A stretch of 64,000 nt of DNA from an uncultured Eubacteriales bacterium. GTDB taxonomy: Bacteria > Bacillota > Clostridia > Oscillospirales > Acutalibacteraceae. Within the stretch, counting starts at the first letter, position 1. Every line of letters begins with the position of its first letter. The notes beneath the pieces are model-generated. The model was not told the DNA's origin. It saw only the letters and a program-made list of their open reading frames with translations, and did not search any database. The position numbers were made by a program, and so were the translations under genes. The stretch is from positions 1 through 64,000 of the forward strand of contig CARTIQ010000004.1 in NCBI GenBank assembly GCA_949068525.1, read 5' to 3'. Below, one piece after another: positions 16,510 to 24,874 of this stretch.

Positions 16510-18513
16510 ATGACAACAAAATCGATAACGCTTGATGTTTGGCAGTCGAACGACGTCCGGGTAAAGGTCAATCAGGGCGAGATTGATTCGCGGTTTTTGC
16601 AGATAAAAATTACGGATAAGAATAAGGCTTTCGATTTGGCGGACAAAACCGTCATTTTTTATGCCACGAAGCCCGATGGTAACTTGATTTTCAACTACTG
16701 TGAAATCATCGACACTCAAAAGGGCGTTGTAAACCTTGCGATGACTTCGCAGATGTCGATTGTGCCAGGAATCATACGGGATTGTGAGATTAACATCATA
16801 GACTCAGAAGTTACAAAGCCCAAATCAGCGGACCAGCCAATTGAAAAGCTCGAAAAGGAGAAGTCTTCAATTGAAAAGCTCAAAGTGAAAGGGCTTTCGA
16901 TTGAGATTGTTCGCTGCACGGACTTTGATGCCGCGGTTGAGAGTACATCTGAATTCACGGCGCTAGACGAGGCCTTGGCTGACGTTCAAGCTGTGATGGA
17001 CGCTTATTCTGAAGAAAACATCATGAAGAAGATAATGTCCATGGACGGCGAAGGCAGCGGGCTGGACGCGGATGTGCTCGATGGCAAGCACGGCAAGGAT
17101 TACGCAACGGCGGAGCAGGGCAAAAAGGCTGACACCGCGCTTCAAGGTATAACGGGCAACGGCGTAGAAATCCCGATAAGCGCTGATAAAATCGTAGACA
17201 TCACACCGCAAGATATCGGTGCGGTTCCCACCACACGGCGGATAAACAACAAGCCGCTTTCAAGTGACATCACAATAACACCTGAGATTATCGGCGCAGC
17301 CCCGGTAAATCACGGAAATCATATCCCTGCACCGCAGCCGGCCAGCGCAAATGTATTTTTGCGAAACGATAACTCATGGAGGCCGATTACTCCGCAGGAT
17401 ATCGGGGCTGCAACAGATGAGCAAGGCCAAAAGGCGGATAACGCAATCCAGGGCCTGCGGGTAAATGGCGTCAATCTGCCGCCCAATACAAATCAAATTC
17501 TTGATGTTGAAACTGCTGACCTTGGCGCCGTTCCGGTTACGCGCAAGATCAACAACCAGACGTTGGACAAGGACATAAATATCACCGTGACTGACCTGGG
17601 AGCCGCAACCAAAAAGCAAGGCGAAAAGGCTGATTCAGCGCTCCAGGGAATTAAAGTTAATGGAGAAACGGTTCCAGCAAGCTCTGACGGGGTTGTAGAA
17701 ATAACGATAAGTGACACAAGCAACGCCGTACTTGGGATTAAGGGCAACGGCTCGATGATTCCTAAAGACAAGAACAACGTCGTAAATATCACGCCGCATA
17801 TAATCGGCGCCGTGCCGGTGACACGCACCATAAACGGCTATTCCTTGGCGGACGACGTTACAATATCAATGTCAGACTTCGGTGGAGCAACGGCAGAACA
17901 AGGAGCCAAGGCGGATTCGGCAATTCAAGGAATACGTGGCAACGGGTCAATAATCTCACCGGATGGAAATAAAATAGTGAGCGTGACGCCGGCTGCAATC
18001 GGTGCTGCTACCTCGGAGCAAGGAAGCAAAGCGGATTCGGCAATTCAAGGCGTTAAAGTTGACGGTATATTGCTGTCTCCAGACAATCAAAATGTTGTAA
18101 ACGTGGACACATCAGTGATTGACTGCGCTACCTCGGAGCAAGGAAGCAAGGCAGACTCGGCTATTCAGGGCGTAAAACTTAACGGAACCACAATTACGCC
18201 GGACAGTCAAAAGGTCGTAAACGTGCAAATCAACGAAACGACAGTCAACACGTACACTGCAACAATCGGCACAGAGTGGACAACCGCAGAAACCGGCGAG
18301 TATTCGCAGACAATCGAAGTTTCTGGGATTCTGACAACAGATAATCCCATAGTTGACGTAGTTTTAGACAGCGAAAAGGAGCTTGCACTGAGCCAACTAG
18401 AGGCCTGGGGCTGTGTTTCTAAAATCGAAACCACAAATGGCTGCATAGCGGTAACCTGCTTTGAGGATATGCCGGATGTTGCGATTCCAATCCAATTAAA
18501 GGTGGTGAGATAA
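16510..18513 (+). CDS. Upper baseplate / tail fibre protein with repeats
   Basis: 667 residues, start ATG 16510 with AAGGAGGAATGATAGC upstream. Residues 1 to about 130 match the BppU N-terminal domain that docks on Dit (SITLDVWQSNDVRVKVNQGE). From about 195 to 580 there are repeated units of the type IGAATSEQGSKADSAIQGVK, a helical/triple-stranded fibre pattern; repeats near 17990-18180 are almost identical in DNA. The C-terminal about 85 residues form a globular beta domain. Probably the fibre that carries the tip protein encoded next. Confidence 0.82.
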   Translation: MTTKSITLDVWQSNDVRVKVNQGEIDSRFLQIKITDKNKAFDLADKTVIFYATKPDGNLIFNYCEIIDTQKGVVNLAMTSQMSIVPGIIRDCEINIIDSEVTKPKSADQPIEKLEKEKSSIEKLKVKGLSIEIVRCTDFDAAVESTSEFTALDEALADVQAVMDAYSEENIMKKIMSMDGEGSGLDADVLDGKHGKDYATAEQGKKADTALQGITGNGVEIPISADKIVDITPQDIGAVPTTRRINNKPLSSDITITPEIIGAAPVNHGNHIPAPQPASANVFLRNDNSWRPITPQDIGAATDEQGQKADNAIQGLRVNGVNLPPNTNQILDVETADLGAVPVTRKINNQTLDKDINITVTDLGAATKKQGEKADSALQGIKVNGETVPASSDGVVEITISDTSNAVLGIKGNGSMIPKDKNNVVNITPHIIGAVPVTRTINGYSLADDVTISMSDFGGATAEQGAKADSAIQGIRGNGSIISPDGNKIVSVTPAAIGAATSEQGSKADSAIQGVKVDGILLSPDNQNVVNVDTSVIDCATSEQGSKADSAIQGVKLNGTTITPDSQKVVNVQINETTVNTYTATIGTEWTTAETGEYSQTIEVSGILTTDNPIVDVVLDSEKELALSQLEAWGCVSKIETTNGCIAVTCFEDMPDVAIPIQLKVVR

Positions 18514-19719
18514 GTGAGTGAAGCGTTTATAAGCCGGCGACGTGGCGGTAGTTATATAACAATTAAATTCGAAGATTTTGGGCTTCCTATCAAAAAAGAA
18601 GCTCAAGAGTTAAGTGTGGCTAGAACGAGTTTAGCTGCGACCTCTGTAGGCGATTATGCGCTTTTTGGCGGCGGTTCAACAGGTTCCGACAGATCTTCGG
18701 CCATTGATGCATACAAATCTAACCTTACGCATAGCACACCAACAGGATTAAGCGCTGTAAAAACTTTGTTAGCCGCAACAAATGTCGAAAACTATGCATT
18801 ATTCGGCGGCGGGTTGGTTTCTTCATATAGCCAAGTCGTAGATGCATACACAAAAAGCTTGAGCCGTAGTACACCGACAGGATTAAGTGTGGCAAGGAAT
18901 GATTTAGCTGCAACAAATGTCGGGAACTATGCACTTTTTGGCGGTGGCTTTTTTATGTCCGGTGGTTCCAAATGGAGTTCAACTGTAGATGCATACGATA
19001 CGAGTTTAGCTCGCAGCACACCAACTACCTTGAGTGCTGCAAGGTATAAGTTAACTGCAACCAAGATAGGGAACTATGCAATTTTTGGTGGAGGAAACAC
19101 GCAGAATACCAACCTTACTGTAAGTGCAGTGGTCGACACCTACAGCAATACTTTAGCCCGAATGACTCCTACCGAATTGAGCAAAGCTAGGGACGAGCTA
19201 GCGGCAACCTTTATAGGTGATTATGCACTATTTGGCGGCGGTAGAGAAACCTCCGACAGGTCTTCGGTCGTTGATGCATACAATTCTAACCTTACACGTA
19301 GCACACCAACAGCTCTGAGCGTTGCAAGAAGTGAGCTTGCAGCAACAACAGCTGGGAACTATGCACTATTTGGAGGTGGGGGCAACAGCGAAACAGTAGG
19401 AATAACAGTTGATGCCTATGACCGTACTTTAACAAGAAGTTATCCTGCTGGCTTAACAAGCCCAAGGAAAGATTTGGTTGCAGCAGCAGTTAGTAATTAT
19501 GCGATCTTTGCCGGTGGACAAAATCCTAGTTCGTATGCTTGTTCTGCGGCAGCTGAAGTGTATAAAGTCAACGATATTTCAGAAGTAACTGTCTTTAAAG
19601 GCTCAAAATATAAGTTTCAAAACATGAGCGAAGAAGTTGAAGTAACGTCAGATATCGGTACAATCACTATTCCTGCACCTGCGACAGGATATGTCAAATT
19701 TAAAAACGCAACTTTATAA
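18514..19719 (+). CDS. Kelch-like propeller tail tip protein (likely receptor binding)
   Basis: 401 residues from GTG 18514, touching the stop of the fibre gene. After a short anchor (SEAFISRRRGGSY) there are about seven repeats of roughly 50 residues with LSVARTSLAATSVGDYALFGGG and VVDAY, the kelch blade pattern, and a final beta domain from about 350. A propeller at the tip suggests sugar or protein binding on the host. The anchor is shared with the 62655-63677 gene of prophage B, which carries a different propeller. Confidence 0.8.
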   Translation: MSEAFISRRRGGSYITIKFEDFGLPIKKEAQELSVARTSLAATSVGDYALFGGGSTGSDRSSAIDAYKSNLTHSTPTGLSAVKTLLAATNVENYALFGGGLVSSYSQVVDAYTKSLSRSTPTGLSVARNDLAATNVGNYALFGGGFFMSGGSKWSSTVDAYDTSLARSTPTTLSAARYKLTATKIGNYAIFGGGNTQNTNLTVSAVVDTYSNTLARMTPTELSKARDELAATFIGDYALFGGGRETSDRSSVVDAYNSNLTRSTPTALSVARSELAATTAGNYALFGGGGNSETVGITVDAYDRTLTRSYPAGLTSPRKDLVAAAVSNYAIFAGGQNPSSYACSAAAEVYKVNDISEVTVFKGSKYKFQNMSEEVEVTSDIGTITIPAPATGYVKFKNATL

Positions 19720-19740
19720 AAATTTTAGGAGGACGAAACT

Positions 19741-20067
19741 ATGGTAAAAATTGAAAAATTTGAAGGCAACAAAACCTACATGTATCCAAACGGGGCGCTT
19801 GCAACTGAGGAGACTATCAAGAAGGACTTCCCCGCGGTTGAGACATTCACGCACATCATCGAAACCGACGAAGCAGGCCAGGTCTGTTTTGCGGTTCAAA
19901 ACCTAGCAGCGGTGCGCTCGCAGATGGGCATTGACCCTGCCCTGACCGAGGCTGAGGCTATTTCTAAAATAGAAGAACTCAGAAACGCGCCAGCCCCGGA
20001 GCTAGATCCAACAGCCGAGGAAAGAATCGCAGCCGCGCTGGAATATCAAAACTTAGTAAATATATAG
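19741..20067 (+). CDS. Small conserved tail-region protein
   Basis: 108 residues, with AGGAGG 8 bp upstream. A beta-hairpin part (KIEKFEGNKTYMYPNGALATEE) is followed by a helical end. Such proteins are common between tail fibre and XkdX-like genes in Clostridia phages, but no function is known to me. Confidence 0.7.
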   Translation: MVKIEKFEGNKTYMYPNGALATEETIKKDFPAVETFTHIIETDEAGQVCFAVQNLAAVRSQMGIDPALTEAEAISKIEELRNAPAPELDPTAEERIAAALEYQNLVNI

Positions 20068-20082
20068 AAGGAGGGAATCATT

Positions 20083-20217
20083 ATGACGTTCGAACAAATC
20101 AAGAGAAACTACGACCGCAAACTCTGGAACAAGCAGATGGTGGCTAAAGCCGTCGAGAAAGGCGTTATCACTGCCGCACAATACAAGGAAATCACAGGCG
20201 AAGACTTGAGCAATTAG
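20083..20217 (+). CDS. XkdX-like small phage protein
   Basis: 44 residues with AAGGAGGG 7 bp upstream. Sequence pattern TFEQIKRNYDRKLWNKQMVA, then VEKGVITAAQYKEITGED, is the XkdX family found just before lysis genes in Firmicutes phages. Role unknown. Confidence 0.85.
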   Translation: MTFEQIKRNYDRKLWNKQMVAKAVEKGVITAAQYKEITGEDLSN

Positions 20218-20233
20218 CCGGGATATCGGCAAG

Positions 20234-20279
20234 AATATAGATTTGCTGCCTTCAAAAGGGCAACAAGTCTATATTTTTT
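20234..20279 (+). terminator. Late operon terminator before the lysis genes
   Basis: AATATAGATTTGCTGCC and GGGCAACAAGTCTATATT form a long stem with small bulges, followed by a T run. It separates structural from lysis genes. Confidence 0.8.
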
Positions 20280-20308
20280 GCCTTAATTAGAAAACGGAGG
20301 TACAAAAA

Positions 20309-21145
20309 ATGTTTAAGGGAATCGATGTGAGCGCGCATCAAAGGCGAATAGACTGGGCAAAAGTCAAGAACAGCGGAGTCCAATTTGCGATTTTGCGGCT
20401 TGGAATCGGCAGCGATATAGCTTCACAGGATGACGCTTATTTTGAGGCGAACGTGCAGGGATGCGAAAGCGTCGGGCTTCCGTGGGGAGCGTACCTTTAC
20501 AGTTATGCATTAAACTTGGAAGATGCAAAAAGCGAAGTACAACACGCGCTGAGACTGCTAAACGGCAAAAGGCCGGAATACCCGGTCTTTTTCGATATGG
20601 AGGATGCCGATGGATACAAGTCAAAGCACGGAATGCAGAGCAATCAGGGCTTGGTTGACATCTGCAAAACGTTTTTGCTTGGCATTGAAGAGGCCGGCTA
20701 CTATGCATCGCTGTATGCTAGCCTTTCGTGGCTTAACAACCAGCTAAATTCCAGCGAGCTCGACCGTTTTGATAAATGGGTCGCGCAGTGGAACACGTCC
20801 TGCTCGTACAAAAAACCATACGGAATCTGGCAATACACAGACAGCGGCAAGGTTGACGGCATCAGCGGGAACGTCGACATGAACATCGCATACACGGATT
20901 ACCCAGAAGTCATCAAAAACAGCGGCCTAAACGGCTTTACAGCGGGCGCAAGTACAGGTTCATCTTCTACAACGCCAGAATCAGGCCAAGGCACGCGGAC
21001 TTATACAATCAAAAAGGGCGATACGTTATGGGATATCTCAAAAAAATATTTAGGCTCGGGTACGAGATACCCCGAAATCATGAGCTTGAACGCACTTAAA
21101 TCAACTACGATTTATCCCGGCCAAATTTTAAGAATCCCAAATTAA
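20309..21145 (+). CDS. Endolysin: GH25 muramidase with LysM
   Basis: 278 residues. The GH25 domain spans about 1-205 with the expected acids D6 (FKGIDVSAHQ), D96 and E98 (FFDMEDADG). A Ser/Thr-rich linker follows, then one LysM (about 231-277; TYTIKKGDTLWDISKKYLG). It cuts between MurNAc and GlcNAc in peptidoglycan at lysis. No signal peptide, so it needs the neighbouring holin. Close copy in prophage B (61752-62579). Confidence 0.95.
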   Translation: MFKGIDVSAHQRRIDWAKVKNSGVQFAILRLGIGSDIASQDDAYFEANVQGCESVGLPWGAYLYSYALNLEDAKSEVQHALRLLNGKRPEYPVFFDMEDADGYKSKHGMQSNQGLVDICKTFLLGIEEAGYYASLYASLSWLNNQLNSSELDRFDKWVAQWNTSCSYKKPYGIWQYTDSGKVDGISGNVDMNIAYTDYPEVIKNSGLNGFTAGASTGSSSTTPESGQGTRTYTIKKGDTLWDISKKYLGSGTRYPEIMSLNALKSTTIYPGQILRIPN

Positions 21146-21156
21146 AGAGGTGTGAT

Positions 21157-21429
21157 ATGGAAAACGAAACTTTCGGAATCATGACTTTTGCGATTCTAAT
21201 CGAGGGCATAATTACTTACACAAATCAATTTCTGATTCAAGAAAATTTCTGTTGGCAGATGGCTTTAAGCCTAATTTTAGGAATCATCGTAGCTGTTGCA
21301 TACAAGCTGGACTTGCCGTCGTACTTTAATTTAAAGTCGGATATCCCCTACGTTGGATGCATCCTGACCGGCATTTTGCTTTCCCGCGGCAGTAACTATG
21401 TTTTCGATTTATTAGGCAAATTAGGCTAA
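21157..21429 (+). CDS. Putative holin
   Basis: 90 residues with AGAGGTG upstream, 11 bp after the endolysin. Three hydrophobic segments at about 8-25, 33-50 and 65-85, and a short charged end. Size, topology and position fit phage holins that release the endolysin. It has a near copy at 61461-61739. Confidence 0.75.
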   Translation: MENETFGIMTFAILIEGIITYTNQFLIQENFCWQMALSLILGIIVAVAYKLDLPSYFNLKSDIPYVGCILTGILLSRGSNYVFDLLGKLG

Positions 21430-21430
21430 A

Positions 21431-21461
21431 AAAACCGGGCTCAAAAAAAGAGCTCGGTTTT
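21431..21461. terminator. Terminator after the lysis cassette, probably bidirectional
   Basis: AAAACCGGGCTC and GAGCTCGGTTTT pair (one G-U) around an A-rich loop, with A and T runs on both sides. It can end lysis transcripts from the left and the cargo cassette (21496-23036) from the right. Confidence 0.8.
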
Positions 21462-21495
21462 CGTGATTTTCGATTGAAGCCAAATAGCAAAAACT

Positions 21496-22068
21496 TTAAA
21501 GTGAACTTAACAAAATGGTTTCTAGTATTGCTGCGATTAATAGGACAATCGCAACGGCTGCAAATACATATAAAATGCTTTTTTCATGCTTTTTCTTTTC
21601 TATTTTATAAATTTCATCAAAATCAATTTTATTTCTAAATGCCTTTTTAAAATTATGCCTTTCAAGTTTAAAATATGTACTTGACAATGTCACCAATATC
21701 GCGGCAATAAGTTCCAGTACCATAAACAAAATCGATAGCCAAGCGCTGCTGCTCATAATGCCAAAATATGTTTTAGCCAAAGCCCCAATCATGAACGAAT
21801 TATTAACGCACCAAAAAGTCCCGATAATTCCAAAGGTGAAGTAACTAAGCCAAAAAATTATAAACATCATTGCGAGATTATGAGTAAATGCCCAAACAAA
21901 ATTTTGCAAGTTATTTGTGCACTGCACCTTTGTTATCATGCCTAAAATGCTAGAAGATACAACGTTGGAGTCTGATTTAAAATTAAAACCCCAGATTAAA
22001 CATATAGCCTGCAAAATCAATTGAGCAATAAGCAAATAATGCACAGCCTTAATTTTTTTGCTTTTCAT
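21496..22068 (-). CDS. SpoIIM/DUF95-like membrane protein (cassette A)
   Basis: 190 residues with about five hydrophobic segments. The central part (FIIFWLSYFTFGIIGTFWCV, then NNSFMIGALA) has the glycine/asparagine pattern of the SpoIIM (DUF95) superfamily. Such proteins occur in sporulation and also in circular bacteriocin operons. It overlaps the start of its upstream neighbour's end by 20 bp, so it is translationally coupled. A partner of similar design is 58877-59428 in prophage B. Confidence 0.65.
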   Translation of the reverse strand: MKSKKIKAVHYLLIAQLILQAICLIWGFNFKSDSNVVSSSILGMITKVQCTNNLQNFVWAFTHNLAMMFIIFWLSYFTFGIIGTFWCVNNSFMIGALAKTYFGIMSSSAWLSILFMVLELIAAILVTLSSTYFKLERHNFKKAFRNKIDFDEIYKIEKKKHEKSILYVFAAVAIVLLIAAILETILLSSL

Positions 22069-22456
22069 TATTTACCGCCTTTGTTAAATAATAATTGCAA
22101 AAGAATGTAGCTATATAGGCCAGCGAGAAGGAAATAATGGCAAGAATATTCATAGCATAAAAAGATAAATATACGCAAGAAACAAAGACCCCACGCACAA
22201 AAAGCATTGACCAAACTTTTAATTGCAACAAGCTTATTTGATTGTTATTGTCGTACACCATGCTAAAAAATCTGTATACGTTTATATAAGTAGTAATTGC
22301 AAGTATGCAAGCAAAAAATACGATTGGGTGATTATATCCGCCTTTTGAAACAAATACACAAATAGTTGATACAGTAAGCGCTGAGATGATTGCTGTCCAA
22401 ATACCTAAAATAATTTTTAGCATTTTAATATGGGATTTACTTAAGATATAATTCAT
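22049..22456 (-). CDS. Four-helix membrane protein (cassette A)
   Basis: 135 residues with GGAGG upstream and four hydrophobic segments (about 10-35, 45-62, 80-100, 105-128). No known motif. It lies 19 bp after the Ala/Gly-rich precursor-like gene and overlaps the SpoIIM-like gene. In a bacteriocin reading it could give immunity or help transport; that is inference. Confidence 0.6.
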   Translation of the reverse strand: MNYILSKSHIKMLKIILGIWTAIISALTVSTICVFVSKGGYNHPIVFFACILAITTYINVYRFFSMVYDNNNQISLLQLKVWSMLFVRGVFVSCVYLSFYAMNILAIISFSLAYIATFFCNYYLTKAVNNEKQKN

Positions 22457-22475
22457 TTCATAACCTCCAATAAAA

Positions 22476-23036
22476 TCACATTACTCCAGCACCGACGCCA
22501 GCTGCAACTAACACTGGCACGACAAAGGCAGACATAAGTGCTCCAACTCCACCAGCGGCAATCGCAGCATCAGCGGCGGCTGCAGCTGCGGCAGCTTCTC
22601 CAGCTCCAGCAAGTGTTGCTTCTACAGCTACTTCACCTGGTATTGTAACAGATGCGGCAGCTGTTGCAAAAGCACCGCCCAAAACTTCTTGTAACCCTGC
22701 TATAGCAGCGGGACCTGCTGCGGCTAAACCTCCTGCGGCTACTGCTGCGGTTATTTTTCCTAAAACTATTACCGCGTTGCTCTGAAAAAACAAATTATCG
22801 TTCCTTATTGATAACTTTTTGTTCGTTGGTAAACTTCCAGTCCATTTGCCATCCTTTTTGAAAACAATAGAATCATTTAATGTTTCATACTCAAAATTAG
22901 TTCCGTTCATTGAGCTTACTGCGGTGTCTGAATTTACAACCCGAACCCCGATACCGTTCATCCACATTGTACAAGCACAAAACACCACCATAAAAACATT
23001 AACCACTTTGAATAAATTTAATTTCTCCATTTTCAC
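22476..23036 (-). CDS. Secreted protein with Ala/Gly-rich hydrophobic C-terminus (cassette A, precursor-like)
   Basis: About 186 residues from GTG 23036 (5 bp after AAAGGGTGG) or 184 from ATG 23030. A signal peptide (NLFKVVNVFMVVFCACTMWM) leads into a polar stretch of about 70 residues with GKWTG, then from about residue 100 a long Ala/Gly/Val-rich hydrophobic tail (ITAAVAAGGLAAAGPAAIAG and an eight-Ala stretch). The same plan is seen in 60593-61195. The tail is like hydrophobic or circular bacteriocins in composition, but is not a recognised family. Confidence 0.65.
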   Translation of the reverse strand: MKMEKLNLFKVVNVFMVVFCACTMWMNGIGVRVVNSDTAVSSMNGTNFEYETLNDSIVFKKDGKWTGSLPTNKKLSIRNDNLFFQSNAVIVLGKITAAVAAGGLAAAGPAAIAGLQEVLGGAFATAAASVTIPGEVAVEATLAGAGEAAAAAAAADAAIAAGGVGALMSAFVVPVLVAAGVGAGVM

Positions 23037-23117
23037 AATAACCACCCTTTCTAGAAGAGAAAAAGCATTATTCAAAACAGAATTGAAGTAAATATTTTTT
23101 TACATCAATTCACGCTT

Positions 23118-23123
23118 ATTATA
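23118..23123 (-). promoter_or_regulatory. Extended -10 promoter for cassette A
   Basis: On the minus strand TTGATATAAT gives a perfect TATAAT with an upstream TGN extension, 82 bp before GTG 23036. No good -35 box is seen, which is allowed for extended -10 promoters. Confidence 0.5.
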
Positions 23124-23318
23124 TCAACAAAAATCTCAAAAAACTACAAAATTTAGAAACTTCTACCTATTACATAAAACCCGCTTTATCTTATATTTTA
23201 CTTTTATTATTTTTAAATTAAATAAAATCCAGTTTTTGGCAAAATACTATGCATAAAATTCGCGTCTTTTTCAACAAGAGGCGCTTTTTATCGAATTTTT
23301 TGTTTATATGTTTGAAAG

Positions 23319-23522
23319 TTACATATCATCGATAAATTCTGCTATGTCTTCTAATTTACAATTTAAGGCAATACACAATTTATTTAAAGTTTTTGTTTCA
23401 ATATTCTCATTTGCCTTTAAGCGCCTTATTGTTTTGCTGTCAATGCCACAACTTTCTCTTAACCGATATGAAGATACTTCTTTTTGTTTCATTGTTATCC
23501 ATAATTTATCAAAAACTATCAT
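23319..23522 (-). CDS. XRE-family repressor, Cro/CI type (prophage A)
   Basis: 67 residues from ATG 23522 with GGAGGG upstream. Helix-turn-helix: VSSYRLRESCGIDSKTIRRL, followed by TKTLNKLCIALNCKLEDIAEF. Small one-domain regulators of this type are common switch proteins in Firmicutes mobile elements. It is divergent from the SLOG-HTH gene at 23650. It is not orthologous to the 80-residue regulator at the same place in prophage B. Confidence 0.85.
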   Translation of the reverse strand: MIVFDKLWITMKQKEVSSYRLRESCGIDSKTIRRLKANENIETKTLNKLCIALNCKLEDIAEFIDDM

Positions 23523-23538
23523 ATTAACACCCTCCACC

Positions 23539-23592
23539 TTGACAAACAATATTATGGGGGTTATAATCTGAATTATTAAGGGGATATAATCC
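23539..23592 (+). promoter_or_regulatory. Consensus promoter with two direct-repeat operators
   Basis: TTGACA (23539-23544), 17 bp, TATAAT (23562-23567) drives the gene at 23650. Two similar 18 bp units, ATTATGGGGGTTATAATC (23551-23568) and ATTAAGGGGATATAATCC (23575-23592), lie 24 bp apart, about two helix turns, over and after the -10. They are likely binding sites of one of the two flanking regulators. Confidence 0.75.
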
Positions 23593-23649
23593 TCATTAGC
23601 AAAATAAACGTGGTACAACGATATTGACAAAATTAAGAAAGGCACTAAT

Positions 23650-24462
23650 ATGGAGAACAAAAGTTGCTGCTTTGAGGGAAATTTTAGTTATGATAACCTT
23701 GAAGAAATTAAGAAAACGCTGAAAAAAGAAATAAAAAATGTAATAAAGAAATTCGAAGTTACAGAGTTTTACGTTGGTGCAGAAAGTGATTTTGATAGGC
23801 TGTGCCTAGACTGTCTTGAAGAAATACAGGGGGAAAATCCGGATATAAAGTTGTGTTTAGTATTAACCGAACCACCTTCAAACTCCGAATTTAGCGAAGC
23901 ATTTTTAGGGATATTTGATGAGATAACACATTTCAATTTTGAAAAAATATCACCACAGTTCGTGAAATTAAGCACATTTAACTGGCTTATTGATAACTCT
24001 GATTATCTAATTTCTGTTAAAGAAAGTAGGGGTAAACAAGTGCCAGAACTGGCAATAAAAGATTTATCAGATAAAGACTTGCTATTTTTTACAGTCAGGC
24101 TAAAAATGTTACGTATAAAAAGCGGTCTATCGCAGGTAGAGCTTGCAAAAGCCGTAAACGTTTCGCCATCTGCAATCGGAATGTATGAGCAAGGGCGGCG
24201 TGAACCGGACTTTCCAACCTTTTTATCTATTTGCTTAGTGTTAGGAACCACGCCAAATTATATTTTAGGCCAAGATAAAAAGTTCAAGCCACGCCTAATC
24301 GAAATAGATGAGGTTTTGTCTGAGTTTACCGCCAGAATAAGGAAAAATAATCGGCTTTTATGCAACGGGGAGCCAATAGACAAGGCAGCGCGAGAAAAAT
24401 TGGCGGTATCACTTACCACCGCGTTAGAAATCACGAAAAAGTTTGTAACTAAAAAGATATGA
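23650..24462 (+). CDS. SLOG-like domain fused to XRE helix-turn-helix (prophage A)
   Basis: 270 residues. Residues 1 to about 127 resemble the YpsA/DUF1273 branch of the SLOG (Rossmann-like nucleotide-binding) fold: KSCCFEGNFSY at the front where relatives have CCFTGH, YVGAESDFDRLCLDCL, and PDIKLCLVL. Residues about 149-205 are a clear HTH_3 (SQVELAKAVNVSPSAIGMYE, then EPDFPTFLSICLVLGTTPNYIL). The last 60 residues are helical. A regulator whose activity depends on a nucleotide-type ligand would fit. Near copy at 57062-57874. Confidence 0.8.
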   Translation: MENKSCCFEGNFSYDNLEEIKKTLKKEIKNVIKKFEVTEFYVGAESDFDRLCLDCLEEIQGENPDIKLCLVLTEPPSNSEFSEAFLGIFDEITHFNFEKISPQFVKLSTFNWLIDNSDYLISVKESRGKQVPELAIKDLSDKDLLFFTVRLKMLRIKSGLSQVELAKAVNVSPSAIGMYEQGRREPDFPTFLSICLVLGTTPNYILGQDKKFKPRLIEIDEVLSEFTARIRKNNRLLCNGEPIDKAAREKLAVSLTTALEITKKFVTKKI

Positions 24463-24560
24463 TTTAAAAGCAAAATAAAAAAATTCCTAATAAATCTGAA
24501 AATTTTATAGAAAATTACATCTGCATCTTTGTTTTAACAAATATATTTTTCCAATAAAGA

Positions 24561-24690
24561 AATTTAATTTTGATTTAAAATGGAGAAATTTAACTTTTTT
24601 GGCATATTTTGTGTAATTATAAAAATTTATGTGTTAAAATAAGCTTGGCTAGCCACTCCAACTTAAATATATTATTTGAAGGTGAGAACT
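24561..24690 (+). promoter_or_regulatory. Conserved upstream block of the Gly-rich peptide gene (A)
   Basis: About 130 bp that match 56847-56970 of prophage B (inverted) almost base for base, including GGCATATTTTGTGT, TTATGTGTTAAAATAAGC and the palindrome GGCTAGCC. The conservation stretches to the ribosome site TTGAAGGTGA. It presumably holds promoter and regulatory sites; I cannot place the -35 and -10 with confidence. Confidence 0.6.
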
Positions 24691-24855
24691 ATGATCAAAA
24701 AAATATTTAAAACAATAGCCTTTCTATCATTGTCAATGTGCTTGATGCTAAATAACAATGTAGTGCACGCTGGTAGTGGACAGTCATCTGCTGGAGGAAC
24801 TTCGCAAGGTGGCGGTGGCTCCTGTGGTGGCGGTGGAGCTTCAGGCAGTTTTTAA
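24691..24855 (+). CDS. Secreted Gly-rich small peptide (prophage A)
   Basis: 54 residues with GAAGGTGA upstream. Signal peptide MIKKIFKTIAFLSLSMCLML with cleavage near VHAG leaves a mature part of about 27 residues that is almost only Gly, Ser, Ala and Thr with one Cys (GGGGSCGGGG). The signal part is nearly identical to that of the peptide at 56670-56846, while the mature part differs. It might be a small antimicrobial or surface peptide; nothing proves it. Confidence 0.75.
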   Translation: MIKKIFKTIAFLSLSMCLMLNNNVVHAGSGQSSAGGTSQGGGGSCGGGGASGSF

Positions 24856-24874
24856 GAATAACAAGGTGAAAAAT

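Noticed and set aside
17990..18200. Near-identical tandem DNA repeats that could look like a CRISPR array
   Set aside because: They are in frame within a fibre protein and code for the repeat unit EQGSKADSAIQG; spacing and lack of unique spacers rule out CRISPR.
21496..22068. Calling the SpoIIM-like cassette proteins true sporulation proteins
   Set aside because: A proper SpoIIM of normal length is present at 43506-44159; the cassette copies lie in prophages and are diverged.
22819..23091. Plus-strand ORF opposite the precursor-like gene of cassette A
   Set aside because: No ribosome site and low-complexity shadow composition.
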